DNA of 12,539 nucleotides from JBCCFW01 sp039029535 (GTDB lineage Bacteria; Acidobacteriota; JBCCFW01): contig JBCCFW010000207.1 of NCBI GenBank assembly GCA_039029535.1, positions 1 to 12,539 of the forward strand, written 5' to 3'. Both the position numbers and the translations under genes were made by a program. Below are positions 6,031 through 12,539 of the stretch, piece by piece (positions within the stretch are counted from its first letter, which is position 1; the number at the start of each line of letters is the position of its first letter). The notes beneath the pieces were generated by a model that saw only the letters and a program-made list of their open reading frames with translations, did no database searches and was not told where the DNA came from.

Positions 6031-7380
6031 ATGGCGACCAAGCTCGGAGAGCTGCTCGTCGCGCGCAAGGTGCTGTCGGCCGAGGACCTCAAGAAGGCCC
6101 TCGACACCCAGCTCATGTTCGGTGGCCGGCTCGGCACGAACCTCCTCGATCTCGGCTTCATCAGCGAGAAGGAGCTCGACGAGGCGCTCTATCAGCAGGT
6201 CCAGGTGGAAGTCGCCACCGAGGCCTTGCTCAAGAGCGTGCAGCCGGCGGTGCTGCGTCTCGTTCCGCCCAAGGTGGCCGAGAAGCACTGCGTCATTCCC
6301 CTCGCGCTCGAGAGCCGCAAGCTCAAGGTGGCGATGCTGGATCCCACGGATCTCATCGTCCTCGACGAGCTCGCCTTCGTCACCGGACACCAGATCCAGG
6401 CGCTGATCTGCCCCGAGGTCCGTCTTCGGAACTACCTCGAGAAGCACTACGGCATCTCGCGGCCCCTGCGCTACGTCGCCCTGTCGAGGACCCGTCCAGG
6501 ACAGGTCTCGGGCGATCCGCGACTCGACGACGAGTCACTTGCCGCGAGCTACTCGACCAACCTCCAGGAGTTCGACGGAGGCAGCGGCAAGGCCGTGCCG
6601 CTGGCGGGCGGGGGTGAGATCGAGGAGCCCCACGTCGTCGAGCCCCACGAGATGGAGCCGCCCACCGAGGTCGAGGCGATCACGCCGCGAGGCGAGCCGG
6701 TCATGGCCCTCGGCGAGGCCCTCGGTGTCGAGGGAGAGGTCACGCCGGAGGACGTCGCTCGGGCCGACGAGCTCCCGCCGGAGAAGCGGGCGCAGGTCGA
6801 CCAGGCCCTCCAGGACCTCAAGAAGCAACGCGCCGAGCAGCAGGCGGCAGCCGCCGCTCAGCGTGGGGCGCGCGTCGCCCGGCTCGAAGACCTGGCTCGT
6901 CTTCTCGCGGAGGCCGACACCCGCGAGGACATCGGTGAGGCCCTGCTGGCCTTCGCGTCGAACCACTTCCAGCGGGTCATGACCTACGTGATCCAGCGCG
7001 ACCGTGCTCTCGGATGGCTCGCCCACGTGCCGGGCGTCGATCCGATCGCCGCTCGGCGGGCCGCCCGTCGGGTCCAGGTGGGTCTCGACGTCCCGTCGGT
7101 CCTGCAGGGGGTCGTCGAGTCGGGTCAGTACTACATGGGCGAGGTGCCCTCGCGCGCCGGTGACGAGACCTACGTCGCCGGGCTCGGGGCGCCGCGACCG
7201 GGTGGGGTCGTGCTCCTGCCGATCCAGCTCAGCGACAAGGTCATCATCGTCTTGCACGGTGACGACCTCGACAAGCCCATCAAGGGCTTCGACATGCGAG
7301 CCATGCGCGCCGCGTGTCACAAGGCGGAGCAGGCGATGGACGTCCTGTTGCTCCGCTCGAAGATCCGCCAGGTCGACTAG
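6031..7380 (+). CDS. MshEN (GspE N-terminal) domain protein with GAF-like C-terminus
   Basis: This 449-residue cytoplasmic protein begins with two tandem copies of the MshEN motif: KLGELLVARKVLSAEDLKKAL, then after a short link RLGTNLLDLGFISEKELDEAL. In MshE-type ATPases this paired motif binds cyclic di-GMP. The rest of the GspE/PilB N-terminal fold continues to about residue 140. An acidic, proline-rich linker and a probable coiled coil (about 250-285) follow. Residues about 301-445 look like a GAF-type alpha/beta sensor domain, judged by pattern only. No Walker A or B motif is present, so it is not a secretion ATPase; a c-di-GMP-responsive adaptor or regulator is the likely role. The start at 6031 lies six bases after GGGAGG (6019-6024); the in-frame ATG at 6025 touches that site. 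prfB follows after 33 bases, probably in the same transcript. Confidence 0.7.
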   Translation: MATKLGELLVARKVLSAEDLKKALDTQLMFGGRLGTNLLDLGFISEKELDEALYQQVQVEVATEALLKSVQPAVLRLVPPKVAEKHCVIPLALESRKLKVAMLDPTDLIVLDELAFVTGHQIQALICPEVRLRNYLEKHYGISRPLRYVALSRTRPGQVSGDPRLDDESLAASYSTNLQEFDGGSGKAVPLAGGGEIEEPHVVEPHEMEPPTEVEAITPRGEPVMALGEALGVEGEVTPEDVARADELPPEKRAQVDQALQDLKKQRAEQQAAAAAQRGARVARLEDLARLLAEADTREDIGEALLAFASNHFQRVMTYVIQRDRALGWLAHVPGVDPIAARRAARRVQVGLDVPSVLQGVVESGQYYMGEVPSRAGDETYVAGLGAPRPGGVVLLPIQLSDKVIIVLHGDDLDKPIKGFDMRAMRAACHKAEQAMDVLLLRSKIRQVD

Positions 7381-7413
7381 CCCTGTCCCTGACGAGGGAC
7401 GTGAGAGAGTGCG

Positions 7414-8524
7414 ATGTCCGAAGATGCGCGGCGTGAGTTGAGCAAGCTCCAGGAGAAGGTCACCCAGATCCGGAGCTACCTTTGACGCCGCGACTCATCG
7501 TGACCGCGTCACCCAGCTCGACCACCAGATGGCGGAGCCGGGTTTCTTCGACGACCAAGAGCGCGCCGAGAAGCTGACCCGCGAGCGAGCGCGCAGCGCC
7601 GACCGCGTCGCCAAGGACGATGGCTACGCCGAGGCCGTCGACGACTGCACGGCGCTCCTCGAGCTGGCCGACGAGGGGGAGGACGTCGACGAGAGTCTCC
7701 AGGAGACCCTGGGCAAGTTGAGGTCGGATCTCGCTCGGGACGAGACCGAGATGCTGCTCTCCGAGCCGCACGATGCGGCCGGCGCCATCGTCGCCTTGAA
7801 CTCGGGAGCCGGCGGCGTCGACGCCCAGGACTGGACCGAGATGCTCCTGCGCATGTACATGCGCTGGTGTGAGCGGAAGGGCTTCAAGGCCGAGCTCGTC
7901 GGCTGGCAGGCCGGTGAAGAGGCGGGGATCAAGTCGGCCACGCTTCAGGTGGAAGGCGAGTACGCCTACGGTCACTTCAAGGCGGAGTCGGGCGTCCACC
8001 GGCTGATCCGGATCTCGCCCTTCGACGCCGCGGCACGACGGCAGACGGCCTTCGCCGCCCTGCACGTCTTCCCCGACGTCGCCGACGAGATCGAGATCGA
8101 CATCGACGAGAAGGATCTCAAGATCGACACCTACCGCAGCTCGGGTGCGGGCGGTCAGCACGTCAACGTGACCGACTCGGCCGTGCGCATCACGCACCTG
8201 CCGACCAACATCGTGGTGACGTGCCAGAACGAGCGCTCGCAGCACGCGAACAAGGCCGGCGCCATGCGCGTGCTCAAGGCCAAGCTGTTCGAGCAGGAAG
8301 AGGCCAAGCAGAAGGCCGAGATCGAGCAGGTGGCGGGGGAGAAGCGGGCCATCGACTTCGGCAGTCAGATCCGCTCGTACTTCATGCACCCGAGCCAGCG
8401 GGTCAAGGACCACCGCAGCAACCACGAGGTCGGCAGCATCGACGCCGTGCTCGACGGCGATCTCGACGGCTTCATCCAGGCCTACCTGACGATGCCCGAG
8501 CGCCTGGAGAGCGGCGGAGCCTGA
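7414..8524 (+). CDS. prfB: Peptide chain release factor 2, expressed by programmed +1 frameshift
   Basis: RF2 recognises UGA and UAA and releases the finished protein from the ribosome. Translation starts at ATG 7414 and reads 23 codons (MSEDARRELSKLQEKVTQI then RSYL) to an in-frame TGA at 7483-7485. Skipping T7483 continues with GAC at 7484 and 346 codons to the stop at 8522, giving 369 residues, against 365 in E. coli. The join SYL-DAA matches the family's GYLD. The UGA-reading SPF tripeptide is at 201-203 and the catalytic GGQ at 246-248 within SSGAGGQHVNV. An annotation starting at the internal ATG 7529 would lose 38 residues of helical domain 1. The weak GAGAGAG ribosome site is at 7403-7409. 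The gene lies 33 bases after the MshEN gene. RF2 is known to limit its own synthesis through this site. Confidence 0.96.
7472..7486 (+). promoter_or_regulatory. RF2 programmed +1 frameshift site
   Basis: GGAG (7472-7475) lies four bases before CTT-TGA-C (7480-7486). In E. coli prfB an internal Shine-Dalgarno three bases before CUU-UGA-C makes tRNA-Leu slip from CUU to UUU when RF2 is scarce. The slip heptamer is conserved exactly, and the internal ribosome-binding element is shorter than the E. coli AGGGGG. The downstream frame carries the rest of RF2 with no other stop, so this is not a sequencing error. Confidence 0.95.
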
Positions 8525-8534
8525 GACGGTCGAG

Positions 8535-8557
8535 CAGGCCGGGAAGCGGCCCTGTTT
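8535..8557 (+). terminator. Candidate terminator after prfB
   Basis: CAGGCCG (8535-8541) pairs with CGGCCCTG (8547-8554) with one bulged C, around a GGAAG loop, and is followed by TTT. TCGA at 8530-8533 and 8557-8560 could add an outer stem. It lies ten bases after the prfB stop. The T-run is short, so efficiency is uncertain. Confidence 0.5.
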
Positions 8558-8577
8558 CGACAACTGAACGTCGGGTG

Positions 8578-8607
8578 CTGACGAGGCAGGCGGTTTCGGA
8601 CTACGAT
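8578..8607 (+). promoter_or_regulatory. Candidate promoter for the propeller gene pair
   Basis: CTGACG (8578-8583) and TACGAT (8602-8607) are 18 bases apart and each match four of six consensus positions. They lie between the prfB terminator candidate and the first propeller gene, giving a leader of about 40 bases. The same TACGAT hexamer occurs in the promoter candidate at 5958. Confidence 0.4.
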
Positions 8608-8654
8608 CGACGTGCTTTTCGGGGATTGAGGGAGCCCCGTTGGAGGGAGCACGC

Positions 8655-11057
8655 ATGTTCGAGCCTTGCGCTCGTCGTCCATTCGCCGCCCTGCTCGCGC
8701 TCGTCCTGGTCGCGACCGCTCATGCCGGAGAGGAGGACTGCTCCGGCTGCGCCGACCTCGATGGCGACGGCCTGGTTGGTTGCTACGACCCCGACTGTCA
8801 CGTGTCGCCGGGGCCCTGCGACGGGAGCTACCTGAATCAGGTCCTGCCCGCGACGCCGGATTGTGCGTCGACGCTGGAGATCCAATACATCTGGGGGACC
8901 GACAGCGGGTCTTGGCGGCTCCCCGTGCTGGGCGACATCGACGGTGATGGGGACATCGAGGTCGTCGCGCGAGGGACCAGCGAGGACCTTCGAGCCTACG
9001 ATGGTGCGACCGGCGCGCGGGGGGACTGGATCGGCCCGAATGGGCCCTTCGGTCCGCTGGCCCTGGGCGACGTCGATGTCGATGGCACGGCCGAGATCTT
9101 CACCGGCGGCTTCAACGGTGGGACGATCCCCGGCCTGCGTCGGGTCGAGCACGACTTCACCGAGGCCTGGGTGACCAGCCCGGAGCGCGGATGGGGGGCC
9201 GAGTCACACACGCGAGGGGTCTCACTCGCGGACTTCGATGGTGACGGCTTGCCGGAGGCCTATCAGCAAGGGGCGATCCGAGATGCGCAGACCGGCACGC
9301 TGCTCCTCGATCTCTCCACGGAGCCGTTGCTCGGGAGGGAAGGCTGCGTGGCGGCTGACTTCTTCCCCGACGATGCCTGCCCCCCGTGCGCCGGTCTCGA
9401 GCTGGCTTCCGCCTCGGGCGTCTGGGCCGTCGACGTCAGGGCCGGTCTCTTCGAGCTCGTTGGCTCGCTCCCCAGTCATCGCAATGGCCAGCTCGCCGTC
9501 GCCGACTGGAACGGCGACGAGGCTCTCGACCTCATCGTGAACGTCACCGACCGTCACGTCGAAGGCCTACCCACGTTCCCCTACGAGCTCTTCGCCTGGG
9601 ATCCGAGGACCGGCGAGATCTTGGGCCGCCACGAGTACGACTTCGATTGGCCTTCGGGTGTCCCGCTCGTCTCCGACTTCGATGGCGACGCAGGGCTCGA
9701 GATTGCGCTGCTCCAAGGCGATCCAGGCGTCGGCTTCACGGTGATCCGGCTCTGGGACGACGACTTCAGCGTGCTGCGCGACCTCGCAGTCAGTTCGCTC
9801 AGCTTCGATGGGTCGTTGACGGCGTTCGACTTCGATCGCGACGGGATCGCCGACATCGTCACTCGAGGCGACCGGGGGCTGCAGGTCGTGAGCGCCCTGG
9901 ACGGCACCATCCTGGCCGAGACGCCCTGTCCCATGCCGGCCACGGGTCCGATCGACGAGCGACCGCTCGTGGCGGATCTCGACGGCGACGGTCAGGCCGA
10001 GATCCTCGTGGGCTGCCTGGACGGGCTGGCTGCGTGGACGGTACAGGGAGCTCCCGCGGCTCGGTCCGTGGTGAACCAGTACCAGGACTTCAACGTCCAG
10101 GTGAACGACGACCTGACGATTCCTTGTCAGCAGCAGAATCATGCGCACGCCAACCTTCATCCGTCGTTGCGTGGCTACCTGTCGGCGCCGGGGGTCTACG
10201 AGACGATCGGCACGCCCTGCAGCGAGGGCGACCTCTGCACGCTCCCCGAGCCGGCGATCGTCACCGAGGCGAGCGGCGTGGTCGCCTGTCCCGGAGGACC
10301 GACGATCCTGACGGTGAGCGAGACGACGGGCTGCGACGGAGTGGCCCTGTTCCGCTGGTTCGACGAGGCGGGAGAGGTCACGTGTGGCTGGTCTTCCGTT
10401 CCGACCTGCGGGGTGACTGGCCCGGAGGGAGCGACCTACACCGTCGAGCTCACCTGTCGAGGAAGCTGCGTCACCTCCACGTCCGAGGTCGTCGCGACGG
10501 CCAACGAGCCCATCGTCGCGGAGGCCGGTGAGGACCAGATGATCCCCTTCGAGGGCACAGCCCTGCTCGACGGGAGCGCCAGCCTCTTCCCAGGCTGTCC
10601 GGTGAGGTCGTATCGCTGGCGCGATGCCAGCGGCACGCTTCGTGACTACTCACCCGAGCCCACCTTCCTCGTGACTCCCGAAGTCGACACCGAGTACTTC
10701 CTCGACCTGCGCTGTGCCGACATCGACGGCTGCGTGACGACCGACTCGGTGACGGTCTTAGTGGAGCCCGATCCGGCCTTCGGCGCGAGCCTGCGGATCC
10801 AGAGCGCGACCCGCACGACGACGGAGCTCGAGTGGCCATTGACCCGGCCGCTCGAGCCGGACGAGCACGTCCACGTCTACCGGGCGAGCTCGCCGGGCGG
10901 TCCCTTCCTGTTGGTCGCCCCGCTCGGAGACCACGCGTCCTTCCGGCCGACGGGGTGGACCGACACGGAGGCCGACGAGCCTCTTCTCTTCTACGACGTT
11001 CGCTTCGCCGATGCGGACGAGGTCGTCAGCGAGTCTCCCTGGCGTCCGTTGCCCTGA
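8655..11057 (+). CDS. Secreted FG-GAP/VCBS beta-propeller protein with PKD-like and Fn3-like domains
   Basis: This 800-residue exported protein has no assigned biochemical function. Residues 1-24 are a Sec signal peptide ending AHA, cleaved before GEEDC. A Cys-rich calcium-type loop follows (DLDGDGLVGCYDPDC, 34-48). FG-GAP calcium loops recur about every 50 residues, starting near D94, D139, D193, D284, D341, D392 and D441. A degenerate one at D235 carries DDACPPCAG. That gives seven good blades plus one altered. Next come an NQYQDF..NDDLTIP motif and a Cys-rich stretch (about 490-615). A PKD-like domain (about 618-705, EAGEDQ and LDGSAS) and an Fn3-like end complete it. There is no sorting signal or C-terminal anchor. 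The start at 8655 follows GGAGGGAG (8642-8649); the TTG at 8640 overlaps that site. A surface adhesion or matrix role is typical of such architecture but unproven. A paralog follows after 32 bases. Confidence 0.85.
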   Translation: MFEPCARRPFAALLALVLVATAHAGEEDCSGCADLDGDGLVGCYDPDCHVSPGPCDGSYLNQVLPATPDCASTLEIQYIWGTDSGSWRLPVLGDIDGDGDIEVVARGTSEDLRAYDGATGARGDWIGPNGPFGPLALGDVDVDGTAEIFTGGFNGGTIPGLRRVEHDFTEAWVTSPERGWGAESHTRGVSLADFDGDGLPEAYQQGAIRDAQTGTLLLDLSTEPLLGREGCVAADFFPDDACPPCAGLELASASGVWAVDVRAGLFELVGSLPSHRNGQLAVADWNGDEALDLIVNVTDRHVEGLPTFPYELFAWDPRTGEILGRHEYDFDWPSGVPLVSDFDGDAGLEIALLQGDPGVGFTVIRLWDDDFSVLRDLAVSSLSFDGSLTAFDFDRDGIADIVTRGDRGLQVVSALDGTILAETPCPMPATGPIDERPLVADLDGDGQAEILVGCLDGLAAWTVQGAPAARSVVNQYQDFNVQVNDDLTIPCQQQNHAHANLHPSLRGYLSAPGVYETIGTPCSEGDLCTLPEPAIVTEASGVVACPGGPTILTVSETTGCDGVALFRWFDEAGEVTCGWSSVPTCGVTGPEGATYTVELTCRGSCVTSTSEVVATANEPIVAEAGEDQMIPFEGTALLDGSASLFPGCPVRSYRWRDASGTLRDYSPEPTFLVTPEVDTEYFLDLRCADIDGCVTTDSVTVLVEPDPAFGASLRIQSATRTTTELEWPLTRPLEPDEHVHVYRASSPGGPFLLVAPLGDHASFRPTGWTDTEADEPLLFYDVRFADADEVVSESPWRPLP

Positions 11058-11089
11058 GTCGTGGGAGCCGAGAGCTCCGAGGAGGGACC

Positions 11090-12539
11090 ATGTTCGAGCT
11101 CACTTGTCGCTTGCTCACCTGCTGCCTGCTACTCGTGTCGTGCCTGGCGCTGCCTGCCCGGGCTCAGGAGGACTGCTCGGGTTGTGTCGATGCCGACGGC
11201 GACGGCCTCGTCGGTTGTTACGACCCGGACTGTCACGTCTCGCCTGGGCCGTGCGACGGGAGCTACTTGAATCAGGTCCTGCCTGCTGCACCGGACTGCG
11301 ATGCGACGATGGAGCTCTCCTTCCTTTGGGCCTACGACAACTGGTGGTGGCAGGTGCCCGTGCTGGGCGACATCGACGGCGACGGGGAGATCGAGGTCGT
11401 CACCCGGGGCATCAGCGAGGACATTCGAGTTCACGATGGTGCGACCGGTGAGCTCGACTGGCCCATGGCGTGGCTCGTTGCGAGCGGACCCTACGGCCCG
11501 TTGGCCTTGGGCGACGTCGATGCCGACGGCTCCGCTGAGATCTTCACCGGCGGATTCAACGGTGGAACGGTTCCTGCCTTGCGTCGGATCGAGCACGACC
11601 TCTCCGAGACTTGGGTGACCAGTCCGGAATTCGGGCTGGGATCGGAGTCCAATACCCGAGGCGTCTCGCTGGCGGACTTCGATGGTGACGGTCTCCCCGA
11701 GACCCATCAGCGAGGGGCCATCCGGGACGCGCAGTCCGGCACGCTGCTCCTCGACCTCTCCACCGAGCCACTGCTCCTGAGTGAGGGCTGCGTGGCGGCC
11801 GACTTCTTCCCCGACGATGCCTGCCCCTCGTGTGCCGGTCTCGAGCTCGCCTCCACCTCCGGGGTGTGGGCTGTCGATGTCAGGGCGGGGCTCTTCGAGC
11901 TCGTCGGCTCACTCCCTGGCTACCGAACGGGTCAGCTCGCCGTCGCCGACTGGAACGGCGACGAAGCTCTCGACCTCATCGTGAACGTCACCGATCGTCA
12001 CGTCGACGGCCCACCCTCGCCTCCCTGGGAGCTCTTCGCCTGGGATCCGAGAACCAGCGAGATCTTGGGCCGTCACGAGCATGAGCTCGAGCCACCGTCG
12101 GGCGTCCCACTCGTCTCCGACTTCGATGGCGACGCGGGTCTCGAGATCGCGCTGCTTCATCCCAATCCAGGGCTCGGCGATGCGGTGATCCGGCTGTGGG
12201 ACGACGACTTCAGCGTGATGGACGATCTCGAGGTCTTCTCCGGCAGCTTCGACGGGTCGTTGACCGCGTTCGACTTCGACCGTGACGGGATCTCCGAGAT
12301 CATCACTCGCGGAGATCGATGGCTTCAGGTCCTGAGCGCCCTGGACGGCACCATCCTGGCGAGCTCTCCGTGTCCCACGCACTTCACGGGTCCAAGGGAC
12401 GAACGCCCGCTCGTCGCCGATGTCGATGGCGATGGTCAGGCCGAGATTCTGGCTGGTTGTGAAGACGGCATGCTCGTCTTGAATGTCGAGGGAGCGCCGG
12501 CCGCACGCTCCGTCGTCAACCAGTTCCAGGACTTCAACG
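11090..12539 (+). CDS. Second secreted FG-GAP beta-propeller paralog, cut by the right edge
   Basis: The frame from ATG 11090 stays open to the window end (483 codons). It repeats the first propeller protein from signal peptide to the NQFQDFN motif. AGGAGG (11080-11085) lies four bases upstream. The N-terminus MFELTCRLLTCCLLLVSC then LALPARA fits Sec export, with cleavage after ARA before QEDCSGC. LVSC at 15-18 also reads as a lipobox, so a lipoprotein is possible, which the first paralog does not show. Calcium loops DIDGDGEIE, DVDADGSAE, DFDGDGLPE, DWNGDEALD, DFDGDAGLE, DFDRDGISE and DVDGDGQAE match those of the neighbour, as does the altered blade DDACPSCAG. In the 116-residue block from RGVSLADF to TDRHV only 11 residues differ. 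PKD-like and Fn3-like domains presumably follow beyond the edge. The 32-base spacing suggests one operon. Confidence 0.85.
   Translation, partial: MFELTCRLLTCCLLLVSCLALPARAQEDCSGCVDADGDGLVGCYDPDCHVSPGPCDGSYLNQVLPAAPDCDATMELSFLWAYDNWWWQVPVLGDIDGDGEIEVVTRGISEDIRVHDGATGELDWPMAWLVASGPYGPLALGDVDADGSAEIFTGGFNGGTVPALRRIEHDLSETWVTSPEFGLGSESNTRGVSLADFDGDGLPETHQRGAIRDAQSGTLLLDLSTEPLLLSEGCVAADFFPDDACPSCAGLELASTSGVWAVDVRAGLFELVGSLPGYRTGQLAVADWNGDEALDLIVNVTDRHVDGPPSPPWELFAWDPRTSEILGRHEHELEPPSGVPLVSDFDGDAGLEIALLHPNPGLGDAVIRLWDDDFSVMDDLEVFSGSFDGSLTAFDFDRDGISEIITRGDRWLQVLSALDGTILASSPCPTHFTGPRDERPLVADVDGDGQAEILAGCEDGMLVLNVEGAPAARSVVNQFQDFN

Larger units (their letters stand above)
8630..12539 (+). repeat. Tandem gene duplication, unit about 2.43 kb
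   Basis: The start codons of the two propeller genes are 2435 bases apart, and similarity runs from a shared GGGAGCC in the leaders (8630 and 11063) through the ribosome sites to the window end. Matching points later are 2444 bases apart, so only about three codons of net insertion separate the copies. From 9489 and 11933 roughly 70 bases are identical except for two synonymous changes, while other stretches diverge more. The downstream limit is not visible. Confidence 0.85.

Noticed and set aside
4225..6447. 740-codon open frame on the minus strand across pnp and the next gene
   Set aside because: Its product is low-complexity Ala/Val/Thr runs and His/Asp-rich sequence. It stays open because the complement of the GC-rich Asp/Arg/Gly tail lacks stops. 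PNPase on the + strand is certain.
6031..7380. GspE/PilB secretion ATPase
   Set aside because: Only the N-terminal MshEN-type domain is present. No Walker A, Walker B or Asp/His boxes occur anywhere in the 449 residues.
7483..7485. TGA in prfB as a disabling mutation or sequencing error
   Set aside because: The stop sits in the exact CTTTGAC slip site at the position known for RF2, and a +1 shift restores the full protein.
7460..8656. 398-codon minus-strand frame opposite prfB
   Set aside because: The opposite strand encodes RF2 with SPF and GGQ motifs. The minus product resembles no family and is a typical antisense frame of high-GC coding DNA.

Overview
The window is a high-GC bacterial chromosome segment made mostly of housekeeping genes. 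Reading left to right on the + strand it carries selB, a small tatA-type gene, rpsO, pnp, a gene for an ATPase-less MshEN/GspE-N-domain protein, and prfB. Two large secreted beta-propeller paralogs follow, the second cut by the right edge. A possible divergent gene start lies at the extreme left. The GspE-N-domain regulator and the secreted FG-GAP/PKD proteins suggest a Gram-negative of the Myxococcota, Acidobacteriota or 'Eisenbacteria' kind. That placement is an inference from gene style, not a proven assignment.

Region 1 (1-2511) holds a short leader, selB and tatA. SelB implies that the organism reads UGA as selenocysteine, although no selA, selC or selD is visible here. Region 2 (2512-5880) is the widespread rpsO-pnp pair. 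A consensus-like -35 box and a structured leader precede rpsO, and a hairpin separates rpsO from pnp. PNPase is about 200 residues longer than usual because of an acidic, then Arg/Gly/Asp-rich, repetitive C-terminal tail.

Region 3 (5881-8524) begins with a strong hairpin and an extended -10 promoter candidate. The MshEN protein gene follows, and 33 bases later comes prfB. prfB is split by an in-frame UGA inside CTT-TGA-C, the classical +1 programmed frameshift site of release factor 2. A plain ORF scan therefore misses its first 23 codons and the codons between the slip site and position 7529.

Region 4 (8525-12539) holds two tandem genes for exported proteins with FG-GAP/VCBS calcium-loop repeats. 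They share about nine tenths of residues in their best block. The first is complete, with signal peptide, propeller, Cys-rich segment, PKD-like and Fn3-like domains. The second is open to the window edge.

Regions 1-3 serve translation, RNA turnover and protein export. Region 4 looks like an accessory cell-surface locus placed beside this core block. No tRNA, rRNA, CRISPR array, transposase or integrase was recognised.
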